Source: Volutella citrinella (Eukaryota; Ascomycota; Sordariomycetes; Hypocreales; Nectriaceae). From it: a DNA stretch of 64,000 nucleotides. Below, piece by piece: positions 11,401 to 22,195 of this stretch (its first letter is position 1; every line of letters begins with the position of its first letter). The DNA lies in NCBI GenBank assembly GCA_034401135.1, contig JAWZSP010000002.1:124001-188000 (forward strand). The letters run 5' to 3'. The position numbers were made by a program, and so were the translations under genes. The notes under the pieces are model-generated. The model made no database searches. It was given only the letters and a program-made list of their open reading frames with translations, and was not told the origin of the DNA.

Positions 11401-12181
11401 ATGTCCAGCCTCAAGCCATTCCAGGTCTACGTTCACGGGCCTAGCCCAAACCCGTGGAAAGTCATCCTCATCCTCGAGGAGCTTGGTCTTCCTTGGGAAC
11501 CCAAGCAGGTCGCCGCTACGGAGCTCAAGGCGGAGCCATTCATCTCCCTCAACCCTAACGGACGTGCCCCGGCCATGGTTGACCCCAACACCAACATTAC
11601 CCTTTGGGAGGTTCGTTCACGTGTCACCCCAAACGCAAGTGCAATTATCTAATCGTTTACAGTCCGGCGCCATCATTGACTACCTCATCGACGAGTATGA
11701 CAAGGATGCGAAGCTGCACTACACCTCGTCCCCTGAGAAGCACCTGACCCGATGCTGGGAGCACTTCCAGATGAGCGGCCAGGGCCCATACTGGGGCCAA
11801 AAGGCGTGGTTCACCATGTTCCACCCAGAGAAGGTGCCGTCGGCCGTTGAGCGCTACCTGAACGAGATTAGGCGCACCGTTGGGGTCATTGACAGCCACC
11901 TGGCCAAGCAGAAGACTCCATTCCTCGTCGGCGACCGCGCTACCTTTGCCGACATCATGTTCCTACCGTGGATCCAGATACTGCCCAATATCGCAGCCGA
12001 GGCTGATCCGTCGGAGTGGGAGGAGAAGACGCATTACACTGCCTGGGTGAAGCGACTGGAGGCGCGTCCGGCCGTCGCAAAGATTCTGGTCCAGTGGAGG
12101 GCGGCAGCGGCCGAGAGGCAAGCGGCGATGCAAGCGGCCCAGAGCAAGACGGAAGAAACCGCAGAGGGGGCGAAGGAGTAG
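11401..12181 (+). CDS. Glutathione S-transferase (Ure2p/GST-like)
   Basis: Two exons, 11401-11610 and 11663-12181, 242 aa. The N-terminal thioredoxin-like half (VHGPSPNPWKVILILEELGL, then NPNGRAPAMVDP) carries the cis-Pro loop and the ESGAII motif that binds the gamma-glutamyl group of glutathione. The second half is all-helical and includes the FLVGDRATFADI signature of the GST C-terminal domain. Length and motifs match fungal Ure2p-like GSTs, cytosolic enzymes that conjugate or reduce electrophiles. The intron (gttcgt..tttacag) falls inside the glutathione-site motif and joins in phase 0. An Ala/Glu/Lys-rich tail of about 25 residues is extra. The divergent Zn2Cys6 gene and the following alcohol dehydrogenase suggest a detoxification neighbourhood, which is inference. 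Confidence 0.93.
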
Positions 12182-12716
12182 GTGGTAATTGTGGGTGGCT
12201 TATTTCCTTAATGAGCAATATCCGTGGCACATGCATCTACATCTCTCTAGCTTCCCAATAGATTTTCCTATGATCCGGCTATCTCACACAATTACTCACA
12301 TCCATCACTCATGCCCTTCTTAATCAAGCAATCCATGGTCATGAGCCAGCCTGACTCGAGACGTTGCGGAATAATTTCTGCGTTTGGTTTAGACCGTGGC
12401 CCACGCGTATCGCCACCCCGGCTTATCTCTGTATTCCCAGCTTGGTCTAGCCCGCAGCCCCTGTGACGCTCCACCTCCACGATCTGGAATTATTGCCTAA
12501 CTGGGCAATTAACTGATCATCTGCTTCTTCCTCAGCAACTACGCATCGGTTTCCGCCCGCTTTCCGCCCAGTTCAAGTCCGACTGACCGTTGCCCAAAAG
12601 CACAGGGATATTTTGAAGTGTACTCAACCATCTTCGTCCATTGATAACCCGGCCCAAGCGACCTGAGCCACCAAACCCAAGCCGACACACTAAGAGAGCC
12701 ATCTCGTCAAATCATC
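12182..12716. other. Intergenic region, no gene seen
   Basis: About 535 bp between the GST stop and the dehydrogenase start, both on the plus strand. No coding frame or clear repeat. It should hold the GST terminator and the dehydrogenase promoter. Confidence 0.4.
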
Positions 12717-13935
12717 ATGGGGTCCATCCAGACACACAGAGTGGCGCTCTTGACGGTACGACACCCCTGAGCTGCTGATAAGCGGTTCTTGCACGCAATT
12801 TCCAGAACGACACTGACCGCAGACATGACAGTCCCCACAAGCCCCCGATGCTACTCCTACTTTTTCAGTCCAGGAGATGCCGCGGCCCGTTCCTGGCCCC
12901 AACGAAGTTCTTGTCCGGCTCTCCGTGACTGGACTCTGCGGCTCAGACTTGGGTATGGCATTGGGCCACATGGGACCTGTCGGAAACATCCTAGGACACG
13001 AGGGCGTTGGTCGCATCGTCTCCCTTGGCTCCAACGCCAGCGCACTCGATCCCTCGGTCCAGGTTGGCCAGAGAGTTGGTGTGGCCTGGACGCGTGACAT
13101 CTGTGGCACATGCGACTTCTGCGTCGACCTTGCCCACGAGGGTGAGACGCGCTGCGCCGAGGCACTTCACTCGGGCAAGGCTTATGACGGCACTTTTGCC
13201 GAGTACACGCTGGTCCCTGTCAAATACCTGGCCCCTCTCCCGTCAAAATTCGATGGTCTATCCGATGAGGAGATTGCTCCGATTCTGTGCGGCGGCGTTA
13301 CAGCCTACAAGGCGCTCAAGGGCTGCAATCTGACTCCTGGTCAATGGGTCGTCGTGTCTGGTGCCGGCGGAGGTGTTGGAGCATTTGCTGTTGCCTTTGG
13401 CCACGCCATGGGATACCGTGTCATCGCCGTAGACGCCGGCGAGGCTAAGAAGGAGTACTGTCTATCCCAGGGAGCAGAGCACTACGTGGACATCACCCAG
13501 GGCGAAGACGCCGGCAAGCAAGTGAAGGCATTGACTGGTGGGCAAGGAGCCAAGGCCGTGGTAGTCACGGCGACTGCGGCAGCAGCCTACCAAAAGGCCT
13601 TTGACATGCTTGGACCTTTTGGTAAGCTCATGTGTATCTCTATCCTTGGCGAGGAGGCCAAGGTGAACTTTCACCCCCTGTGGATGATTGACAATGGATG
13701 GGAAATTCTTGGATCTTCGGTTGGAACCAGGGCCGACATCTTGGAGGCCTTGGAGTTTGTCAAGCGACGAGTGGTGATACCCAAGGTCCAGCTGGCCGAG
13801 CTTGATGAATTGGAGGATCTGATGCGAAAGATGAGCAAGGGACAGGTGAGTATTATGCGATCACTTGCATTTGGAGCTGATCCTAACATCTCACAGTTGC
13901 AAGCCAAGTATGTCTTGAATCTCAAGAGGGAATAG
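12717..13935 (+). CDS. Zinc-dependent alcohol dehydrogenase (MDR superfamily)
   Basis: Three exons (12717-12755, 12832-13845, 13897-13935), 363 aa. This is an NAD(P)-dependent oxidation/reduction enzyme of the medium-chain family. Catalytic zinc ligands are visible in GLCGSDLGMALGH (Cys) and ILGHEGVGRI (His, Glu). The structural-zinc region CGTCDFC and a later Cys follow. The Rossmann motif VVVSGAGGGVGAFA binds the cofactor. The tiny first exon (MGSIQTHRVALLT) is supported by in-frame joining to a segment leading into VQEMPRPVPGPNEVLV. The last 51-bp intron is a multiple of three, so the frame reads through it. Removing it gives the family-like ending KGQLQAKYVLNL. Closest relatives by pattern are yeast-type ADHs; the substrate is unknown. 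Confidence 0.92.
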
Positions 13936-14429
13936 ACTCGGCGGAAGATGGACGTTTACTCTTAAGTCTAGAATGTTCAGGTGGCTGGTTAGAGTCTGGA
14001 TCCATGGTGCCACGGTTGGGCAACTTTGGTCTATCCGATAAGTAAGGCTCGTAAAAGATTGGCAGCAGTTGGCAGCAGTCAACAGCCGAATACAAATAAG
14101 TGAAATTTATGAGACGTCCATCTTGATGTGGCCCATGACAATCTCAAGTTCAGCAATGAGACCCATTTCTGCGAACCACATCAAGCTCACTATAAGCATT
14201 TTATACTACCTGATCATAAGAAATTAAAAAGCCCCACCAACAGAAAGATGAAGCTTGAAAGTTCCGTTTGTTTCCAGAGCATCAGGGCTATTTATTGTGT
14301 CAAGATGTGTGACGCAACTACAAGTCACCACCCGTAGGAATTTATCTCACAATATGATACCACTGCTTCAAGCCATACAAAAAGACTAGACTAAAATTAT
14401 AGAAAACACGAGGGAGGGTTGTCAGTCCA
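13936..14429. other. Convergent intergenic region
   Basis: About 490 bp between the 3' ends of the dehydrogenase (plus) and the permease (minus). It presumably holds both terminators. No gene seen. Confidence 0.4.
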
Positions 14430-16010
14430 TCACTGCTTCGCCTGCGCAAGCTCATCTCCCTCCATTTTCGGGCCTCCGAATTCAGATTCCCCGTCGATGG
14501 CGACACTGGGCCCGGTAAAGGTCCTGCGAAGCCCGGTCCACCAAAACGAGACAATGAAGATCAGCACCCCAGCCATAACTACAACCAAGTAGTTCATTGA
14601 TGACGGGGTCACAGGAATGGCGATGGGAAAGCAAAATGTGATGGAGAAGAAGATGCAGAAGAGAGTGGCCAGGCCGTTGACAACGTAGCCAAACCGTCCG
14701 AGGGAGAATGCTCTCGGCGGCAGGCCATTTCGTCCCTGGAAGAGAAGGGCCGCCTGGGGAAGCACGACGGTAATGTTGAGTGAAAAGAGGGTGAGGCCGA
14801 CGAAGCTGTTGTAGGCAGTTGTTGAGGCCACGTAGAGTAGGCCCACAACAATCTCAATTCCCAGGATCAAGGCAGTTCCGCGGACCGGGCTGGCGTTCTG
14901 GAGGTGCACAAAGTAGTTCGAGTAAGGAACACCGCCATCTCGCGCAAGTGACCAGACAGTTCGGCCACCAAAGATGAATAGGTTCAACACAATGCCATAA
15001 AACAGAACCATGTAATAAACCGTGAATGCAGTGGTGCCAGCCACCGAGTTCAACGACTGACGACAGATTTCGATGATCGGGACACCCGAGGCAAGAACCT
15101 CGCCCAGGTCAGTGATGGCGAAGAGAAGCGCGATATTCCAGGCCACGACCGTGAAGAATCCAAGGCCAATTGTCAACCCAATAGCAATGGGAACGTTGCG
15201 GCTGGGGTTGGGCACTTCCTCTGCCAAATGGGTGGGCCCATCAACGCCACTGAAAGCCCAGAGACACCCAGTGATGCCGATGAAGAAGGAGAAGCCATCA
15301 GACCATCCGCTTGTGTTATTATACTCGGTGAAGACGAAGGAGGCAGGTTGTTTGCTTGGGCTGGCGGCCAAGACAGATGCTATCGAGGCCACAAAGCCGG
15401 CGAGAGAGAGCCAGAAGGCGGCGATGCCAACGCGGCCGATCGACGTCGGGAAGCGAGCCGTGGAGACGAAGCCGATGATGCAGAGGAGGACGTGGAGGAG
15501 GTATGTCTGCCACGCCTGCGGCACATATCCGGGATTCCATAAAGCAGCCAGATCCACGATGGAGCTGGCCACGAAGAAGTTGCACGACGCCAGGCCGAGC
15601 GCCGTCGAGAAGATGCTCATCCACGCAGTGACAAAGGCAGCGCTGCGGCGGTACGCGGGCGGGAACACCATGTAGACGATGTGGTACTGGCCTCCTGCAG
15701 ATGGATACGCGGACGCGAGCTCGGCGAAGCCGACGCCAATAGTTGCCATGACGATGCCACTCGCAATCAAACCCCAGACGAGACCGGGGCCTCCTCCGGA
15801 TATCAGGGGCACGGCAACGCCCGAGCCAAAGGCCAGCCAGGAGTTTGTCGTCGTAAAGGCAAAGGCAATGACGGAGAGGCGGCTATACCGATGGACAAGG
15901 GCCTCCTTTGCGTCATGTTTGGCTTCGTTGGTCGAATGGGCGGGAGCCGATTCAGGGGGAGTTGAGATTTCCGGTGGCTCCATGGCGGTCTTTGTGCTGG
16001 GGCTGCTCAT
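14430..16010 (-). CDS. Amino acid/GABA/choline permease (APC superfamily)
   Basis: Single exon, 526 aa from the ATG at 16010 (MSSPSTKTAMEPP); an in-frame ATG at 16088 would add 26 residues without family character. A hydrophilic N-terminus is followed by about twelve hydrophobic spans. The first carries the conserved N-terminal APC pattern (SVIAFAFTTTNSWLAFGSGV), and later ones include GPTHLAEEVPNPSRNVP, a hallmark of the fungal GABA/choline permease branch. The protein should import amino acids, GABA or choline across the plasma membrane by proton symport. Length matches the family. It is convergent with the alcohol dehydrogenase. Substrate cannot be read from sequence. Confidence 0.92.
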   Translation of the reverse strand: MSSPSTKTAMEPPEISTPPESAPAHSTNEAKHDAKEALVHRYSRLSVIAFAFTTTNSWLAFGSGVAVPLISGGGPGLVWGLIASGIVMATIGVGFAELASAYPSAGGQYHIVYMVFPPAYRRSAAFVTAWMSIFSTALGLASCNFFVASSIVDLAALWNPGYVPQAWQTYLLHVLLCIIGFVSTARFPTSIGRVGIAAFWLSLAGFVASIASVLAASPSKQPASFVFTEYNNTSGWSDGFSFFIGITGCLWAFSGVDGPTHLAEEVPNPSRNVPIAIGLTIGLGFFTVVAWNIALLFAITDLGEVLASGVPIIEICRQSLNSVAGTTAFTVYYMVLFYGIVLNLFIFGGRTVWSLARDGGVPYSNYFVHLQNASPVRGTALILGIEIVVGLLYVASTTAYNSFVGLTLFSLNITVVLPQAALLFQGRNGLPPRAFSLGRFGYVVNGLATLFCIFFSITFCFPIAIPVTPSSMNYLVVVMAGVLIFIVSFWWTGLRRTFTGPSVAIDGESEFGGPKMEGDELAQAKQ

Positions 16011-16695
16011 TGCTTTGAGAAGAAGAAGGGAATAATCAGAAGAAGCCAACAAACGGGCATGGAATGGACATGCTTCACAACGTGGCAAGGGAGGGCGCCA
16101 TGGCTTATAAAAGCTGGAGAGGAAGTGCCGATGTGTAATTTGCTGGAGTTGGACAGACTCTGGGGTAGACGATAGCCAGAGTGTGGCTAAGCCCCTTTTG
16201 GAAATTATTCCGCTGCTTTCTTATCATCGGTTGCATGGTTCGTGACTAGCCCGCAATACATGGTGCTACGATATTGATTGCGCCACGGTCGGTTTCGATG
16301 CAGAGAAGTGATCAGGTGAGTCTGACTGGTCTTCCATGGGCCCATCTGAGTCGTGGGGACAGACCCGAGGACTCGGAAGAGCGGAGACGGGATTGGCACG
16401 GCGCGAGCGAAGTCTTGCATCACGGCACCAATATTCACAAGACTCGATGTACAATTGCAACATTGTCTCTAAAATACTTTCCATTAGTGCTTAAGTCCCT
16501 TTTCTCTCTCAGAGATTATCTCCCGGCCAAAAAGCTTTTGGGTGCTCATTGCGGAACATCACGCTTGACCGCTGAGGCCGGTCTGCGTTCGAACAGAGCA
16601 CAACCACGGCTTCAAGACACAGGAGTAGATAGCCCCCAACTAATAATTATAAACTTGCTCTGTATATGTACAGAGAAGGTGGACAGGCCTCCGAG
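16011..16695. other. Intergenic region, no gene seen
   Basis: About 685 bp between the permease start and the 3' end of the next transcription factor, both minus strand. Likely permease promoter; a TATAAAA-like stretch lies near 16106. No coding frame supported. Confidence 0.4.
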
Positions 16696-18430
16696 CTAAT
16701 GCGATAGTACCTTCAACCGGGAATTAAATAATCCCGGCACCCAAATATAGTCTAATAAACATGCGATCAAGTCACCCCGGCTCTCAAGCTTCAAGCCTGA
16801 CATGTAGCGACTTATACGCTCTGAAGACCAAGAGTGGTCCGTTGCTGTCAATTGCCCTATACACATCGCCCAGAGGAGTAACCGTAGTAAACTCTCATCT
16901 GTAACAGTCTCATCCATCAGCTCAAGCAACATGACACTTATCCGAAGCTGCTTCTGCAGACTTGAGAATAGGACTGCTTGGGGCGACATCTTGCGGAAGA
17001 GAAGATTCATACACATGAGAAGGGAAAGCCGCACTGCATCATAGACGAAGACATGCGTATTCTTTACCATCATATTACTTAACCCTGGGGGCTTTATTGA
17101 GAGCAAACGGTTCTCTGCCGCGAAACAAAGCTGACTAAAAGCCAGGATTGATCTAGATTCGCAGCTAAGGAGTTTGTACTCGTTAGAGTAGAGTGTGTAG
17201 AGCTTGCAGATAAAGCTCAGAAGTGTATGAATATCGTCGGGGAAAGAATCGAGACTTGTGGCTTTGCCTGGAAGTCTGGAAAAGAGGATGGAACTGTCGA
17301 GATCGAGAAGAGGGACGATAGAGGTGTTGGCTTTCAAGCTTTCGAGGATCGGTTCCGAAGCCGATACTGTCGCCGAAATCAAATCGCCTCTACTAGTTAG
17401 TTGGTATCGTGTCGCTATGTCGAAGAAAAAGAGCAGACAAGGGTTCACAGAAGCAAACTGACATAGAAATGAGCATAGCCAAGTTGCCATTCCACCCTAG
17501 ACTTTGCAACCCTCCTCTCGTTGATATCATTCCACGCAACGCTTCTCGATGGATGGTATCGTGAGTGATATCGCCAGTGATATTCTGTCGATTGTATAAG
17601 CGCACTTGGTCACTGGAAAAAAAGACAACATCACAAACCCCAGAAGACCCCAAAAATGCAATTGTGGCTACCACGGCGTCACTCATTCTTTGCCCTGGGT
17701 GGCAGGCGAGTCGCTGATTGAGCCTGCGAATGGATTCTCCTTGGTAGTAAAGGGTTACACCACTCCAAGGCCTGCGGTAAACGGAATCCAGATGAACTGC
17801 CGAGTGGAACATGAAGGCTCCAAACAGCATGGGATCTGCAAGTGCATTCTGTGCCCAGCTTTTAATGATGGGATTAGAAGCCTGCTGTGAGCCAAAGGGC
17901 TGAATCATGGGGGCAATGGCTCCAACAACTGCATCCAAACGTCAGTCTCGAATAGCCCACCATGAAAGCGTCCGGATTTCATTCGAGTTTCTCTTCACAA
18001 CTTCAAGTGGAATATCAACACGGGACTCAATGCACGTACAGTGTGAAAAAAGCCGTGGAGCGTCGTGACAGCTGGACATTGCAGTCGATGAGAAAGGGTC
18101 GAATGCATGCCCAAGGCCAAGATCGAATGACACCACTGGCCTAGATTCGTAGCCATCATCAATGACGGTTAGTCTCTCCCGTGGCTCAAGCATTACTGAT
18201 GTCATCCTGCTGTCCTCGCTTGATTGACCTTGAGGTGGAATGGTTGGAAGTTCTCCATCTCTCAAAGGGCGGTGGTTTGAAGCTTGTATACCTTGATGCT
18301 CCCTAATCATTTGCAGCCTTTGGCTTCGGCGGAAAACTTTGGTGGCGTTGACACGTACCAGCTTCCGACCAGTAGAATCTTCGACCCTCCCATCTGGCTT
18401 GCTCGAGATGAATTGCCAAGGCTGCCCCAT
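16696..18430 (-). CDS. Fungal transcription factor-like protein without visible zinc cluster
   Basis: Four exons (18430-18040, 17928-17639, 17584-17463, 17392-16696), 499 aa. The N-terminus (MGQPWQFISSKPDGRVEDS, then RRSQR) resembles the basic start of a large ascomycete family annotated as fungal-specific transcription factor/C6-like, but it has no six-cysteine motif. The core (IAPMIQPFG, NPIIKSWAQNALADPMLF, FMFHSAVHLDS, REALRGMISTRGGLQSLGW) is typical of that family. The first intron is essential: reading through gives an in-frame TGA near 17950, but donor gtacgt at 18039 to acceptor gatgcag at 17929 joins LFSHF to VGAIAP without a stop. Third intron gtcagt..ctaactag likewise restores frame. 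Function is inferred to be regulatory. Confidence 0.78.
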
Positions 18431-18776
18431 GTTTGTTTGGACAGTCAAGGCACCTCTTTCTGCGCCGTAGGGATTGCGGAACGAGTCTAGCGTCCAAACA
18501 ACAATCGTCCGAACGATCTGGCGGGAGTGCGATCTGGCGTCTGGTGCGGCACCTGAACCGACGCCCTCACCAAGCGGCCTCTTGGCAATATTATTTAACT
18601 TGCGAATGGCATAGCCCCAGTAAGTATCAGATCAGAGCTAGTTGAGGGCTGTAGATCTCCCCCACCTCAAGGCAGTCGGGCCGCCCGGCGGTGACGTAGT
18701 CCGAGGGGCGCAGTCAGCACTAACTGCTGACGGCGCACTCAAATACTTCATCTGGCAAAGACAAGCTGGGAAGAAA

Positions 18777-19052
18777 GACACTAGACCGTTTTTGGGCAGT
18801 CCTCTCCTTGGCACTCTATGCTGCCGGGAGTGTATTAGCTAGCGTCTTGGTGAGCAAGCAAAATAACCGGTGCAACCTCATTTCTTTGCACCCAGGTGTG
18901 CTGAAGCTGTGGACACAGCCTCAGAGGCCGCATATCCAATGGTCGAAGGCACTAGACCATTTATGGGCAGTGCTCTCCTTGGCACTGCATGCTAGAAGTG
19001 GCGTACATTAGAGTTTGCCGAAACACCCATTGCAACCTCGTTTCTTTGCATC
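18777..19052. repeat. Diverged direct repeat, two ~105-125 bp copies
   Basis: Copy 1 (about 18777-18898) and copy 2 (about 18947-19052) share blocks in the same order: cactagacc, ttggca/atgggcag, tctccttggcact, tgcaacct, tttctttgca. They are separated by about 50 bp and differ by substitutions and small indels. This looks like an old local duplication or two relics of one repeat family. Confidence 0.6.
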
Positions 19053-19148
19053 TAGAGATACTACTGTATCTACATGATGTACTGTAAGAATAAGAATACG
19101 GATGGCAAAGGGACTGGGTCATATCATGTCAAATTTTGCTGCACGCAA

Positions 19149-19157
19149 ATATATAAA
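19149..19157 (+). promoter_or_regulatory. TATA box of secreted hydrolase gene
   Basis: TATATAAAG about 180 bp upstream of the ATG at 19333, followed by a CA/CT-rich leader typical of well-expressed fungal genes. Confidence 0.5.
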
Positions 19158-19332
19158 GTCAAGATAACCTCTCTATTACACACAGCCGTGCCAACTCAGC
19201 AACGCAATTCAAATTCAAGGCCACATCCTTAGTCGACATTGCCTAGTGCTTTCTTCAACTCATCAATTGTTCCACCTCAATATCAACTACGCATACTTCT
19301 TCCACTGACCCTTTCAAACCACCATTCCAACC

Positions 19333-20563
19333 ATGAAACCCACTTCCGCGGTCCTGAGTCTCGGTCTGGTTACCATCGTGTGGTCATCCCCTGTCCCCCA
19401 GCCAAAACCAGTTTGCAGAGACATCTGCTTTCCAATTCGGGCAGCAGCTAATAACACCGTCTTCCCGCCTTATCCCGATTCGACCGCCCCTAATGCCCTG
19501 TACCAGTACCTCCAAACCTTCAATCCAGATACCTTGCCAGCTTTTCCGGTTTCTGGCACTTTTAATATTAGTGCTACGTACTGTGAGCCTTCTGTCAAAG
19601 TCCCAGGGCGCGAGAAAACAATCCAGTTCCTCCTGCACGGTCTATCAGCTACCAAGGTAAGTGCTGTCATTCCCTTTCGCTACCTCTTGTAAGACGCCAC
19701 GTACTAACATGGACAAGGAGTACTGGACTGGTATGGACTTTCGTCACCCGGACTTCAACGGTGAATACTCCTGGGTTTATCACGCCGCATCCCAAGGTTA
19801 CGCCACTCTCGCGATTGATAATCTCGGAAACGGCCAGTCCTCTCGACCTGATCCTGTCTCAATGGTTCAACCACCGCTGCAACTTGCTGTTCTACGTCAG
19901 ATTGTCAGCGGCCTTCGGGCAGGCTCACTCCCAAGCATTCCGCAATACAACAAAGTCGTCATGGCTTCGCACTCTTACGGCTCCGTGCTCGCTCGACTGA
20001 TGGCTCAGATTTTCCCCACGGGCGGAGCGGACGCGTATATCCTCACCGCTGCCTCTGGAAATCTGACTGGGATCAAACAACTCATCATCAATTTCCGTAC
20101 CCGCTCCGCCAGCGTCGTTGATCCTCGCTTCCGTGACCTAGCGCCTGGGTACATGTCCGTCGCCAAAGATACTAGCACCATCGCGGATACCACATACGGC
20201 TTGAAAGGAACATTCGATCCGAAAATGCTCAAGGCTGACGCAAAGAGCCCGCATGTTTTCTCCGTGGGCGAAATCGCGTCTAGTAAACCTCCCGTCCCCA
20301 CGAATTTTACTGGGCCGGTGATGATCTTGACAGGGCAGCAAGACCAGATTGCCTGTGGAAACGCCAACATCACCTCACAACTACCCAAGTGTGGCGTAGG
20401 GGCCAGTTCCAGCCCTTATGAATATGCTAAGCCCCTGTTCCCGAAGGCATCTAGGTTTGATGTCTATCTTCCAGACGACACTGCACATAATATAAATACT
20501 CATTACTCTGCCCCTCAGTCCTTTGGAGCTGCTCATCAGTGGCTTGAGAGCGTGGGATTCTGA
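19333..20563 (+). CDS. Secreted alpha/beta hydrolase
   Basis: Two exons, 19333-19656 and 19718-20563, 389 aa. A signal peptide is visible at the N-terminus (hydrophobic stretch to about residue 19, SSPVPQP). The serine nucleophile sits in ASHSYGS, a variant of GxSxG in which the first position is Ser/His. The acid is likely the Asp in TGQQDQI and the His is in DDTAHNIN near the C-terminus. QFLLHGL marks the oxyanion strand and IDNLGNGQSS the next one. Extra cysteines and several NxT/S sites fit extracellular location. The intron (gtaagt..ggacaag, branch ctaac) removes a stop at the end of the first frame. The substrate (ester, lipid or peptide) is unknown. Confidence 0.88.
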
Positions 20564-20623
20564 GTTCTAAGGCAGAACTGATCGGACGAGAAGCTAAACC
20601 TGTGTTACCAGTAGCTATAATAG

Positions 20624-22195
20624 TTATACCTTGGATATCATACTGGATCTCTCCTCTACACATCCCTCTTCTACTACTTTTCTTTCCGTTATTCGTGTCA
20701 ATGATACTGACGTTCCATCAACATCCACGTCCTGTTCCTTTCCACAGGATTGACACGGCTTGAGGTTACTCGCGTTGCCCAGGGCGAAATAATCCACCAA
20801 CCAAACATAAACACTCCAAGTCGAACTCAACAAAACAATAGTAGAGATCAGAACAGCAATCACAAGTCCACCAGTGCTCTTCCGTTTCCTTACCTGACAG
20901 AGGTAGGTAGTCGCAAGTACTGCGCCGTTGAAAGTCAGGTTCGTGTCCTTATTCTCACTTTCAACATACGACTCATTCGATAGCCGCGTCAAAGGTATCC
21001 CCCAACCAAATCTGTTTTCAACTACTCCCTTATACACAGCTGTCAAATTGTCGCTGAGTTTCTCCACGAGAGGCCCTCTGGAGAAGATATTAGGCAATCC
21101 ATCGTCGTCTCGACCGAGGTCAGCCAGCACGCCGAAATACATGGCCTTGGACATGAGGTTCAGCGCGGAGTAGAACGGTGGCAGGAAGAGGATGCTCCCT
21201 CCACCCGTGGGAGATTTTCTATTCGTCATTTTCATAATTTGGCCCAGGGCACCGCCACCGCAAAAGTCGATCTGAGGTGCCATTTGTAGTGGCGAATCAT
21301 GGTTCAAGAAACAATCCAAGTTGAAGAAATCATCACTCATTACTTCATCTTGAGTCGCACGAACGACACCATCCAGGTCTGCGGGGTGAAATGCACTGAA
21401 AGCGGCGTTGATCCACTGAGGCTCGCGTTGCACGTTCTCGAGGGTGAACTGATGCATCACTTCCGCCCAGTATATCCTCAACATGGAGTGCGCCCAGAAG
21501 AGAGACGGGTGAGTCGTCCTATTAGTGCTAGGAAAGAACAGGTCGATATCGCCTCTTCGGGAGACTGGCTCGTATAGTGCTACCATGCTGAAGAAAGTAG
21601 GGCCGTCATCCGTATCGATTGAGCACACTACTAGGGCTTTCACGGAGCCTTGCGTGGCAATCAGAGCATGTCGGTCCCGGGCATCGATATCGAGTTTGAT
21701 GTTGATAACACTGCATTGTCGTAGTGGTTGGTTGTGGTAGGTCAACGCGCCGAGACTCGTTCTCTTCTCTCCCTCACCCCTCCATACTGATAGCAATGTA
21801 TACGGGATTTGTGAGTTATTCGTGTAGAATTGGCTCTGGAGAGGGATTAATGTGTTGTCGCAGTCGGAATGCACGCCGACTAGGACGCGTGGCCAGGAGC
21901 TGAGCCAATCTTGTTGCGCGACAGTTTCGTTAGGGTTGATTGAGGACTTGGGCACCAGTTCGTAGCCCTGAGACGCAATGTTGAGAAGACAGAAACATAC
22001 GGCAGCGATGGTCAGTCCAGCGAGGCCGACTGGAGTGAACCATCTGAAGGGGTATGGCCGTGTTAAACTGTACGCGAAAATGGATTCGTAGGCCATCTCT
22101 GGTGGGGTTGGGAGAGAGACTGGAAAGTCCTTCAAGACGTGGGGATGTCGCATAAAGCGTGGGAAAAACCACGCAGGATGAGAGCGTCCAAGCAA
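20624..22195 (-). CDS. Unrecognised two-TM membrane glycoprotein
   Basis: Single exon, 523 aa. One hydrophobic segment near residues 55-72 (GLAGLTIAAVCFCLLNIA) and a second near residues 450-475 (VIAVLISTIVLLSSTWSVYV) flank a roughly 375-residue region with many N-glycosylation sites (NNS, NRT, NLT, NES) and scattered cysteines. This predicts a large lumenal or extracellular loop. The short C-terminal tail has a CQSCG pair. Similar architectures occur in uncharacterised ascomycete membrane proteins, but I recognise no family. The ATG at 22195 is the first; the one at residue 34 (MAYESIF) is an alternative closer to the first span. Its stop is only 60 bp from the convergent hydrolase stop. Confidence 0.75.
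   Translation of the reverse strand: MLGRSHPAWFFPRFMRHPHVLKDFPVSLPTPPEMAYESIFAYSLTRPYPFRWFTPVGLAGLTIAAVCFCLLNIASQGYELVPKSSINPNETVAQQDWLSSWPRVLVGVHSDCDNTLIPLQSQFYTNNSQIPYTLLSVWRGEGEKRTSLGALTYHNQPLRQCSVINIKLDIDARDRHALIATQGSVKALVVCSIDTDDGPTFFSMVALYEPVSRRGDIDLFFPSTNRTTHPSLFWAHSMLRIYWAEVMHQFTLENVQREPQWINAAFSAFHPADLDGVVRATQDEVMSDDFFNLDCFLNHDSPLQMAPQIDFCGGGALGQIMKMTNRKSPTGGGSILFLPPFYSALNLMSKAMYFGVLADLGRDDDGLPNIFSRGPLVEKLSDNLTAVYKGVVENRFGWGIPLTRLSNESYVESENKDTNLTFNGAVLATTYLCQVRKRKSTGGLVIAVLISTIVLLSSTWSVYVWLVDYFALGNASNLKPCQSCGKEQDVDVDGTSVSLTRITERKVVEEGCVEERSSMISKV

Larger units (their letters stand above)
18431..19332. other. Intergenic region with a diverged direct repeat
   Basis: About 900 bp separating a minus-strand regulator from the plus-strand hydrolase at 19333. 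It contains a diverged direct repeat (listed separately) and a TATATAAAG box at about 19149-19157 serving the hydrolase. No gene seen. Confidence 0.45.

Noticed and set aside
17929..18039. In-frame TGA suggesting the regulator at 16.7-18.4 kb is a pseudogene
   Set aside because: A good intron (gtacgt..gatgcag) removes the stop and joins family-like sequence in frame.
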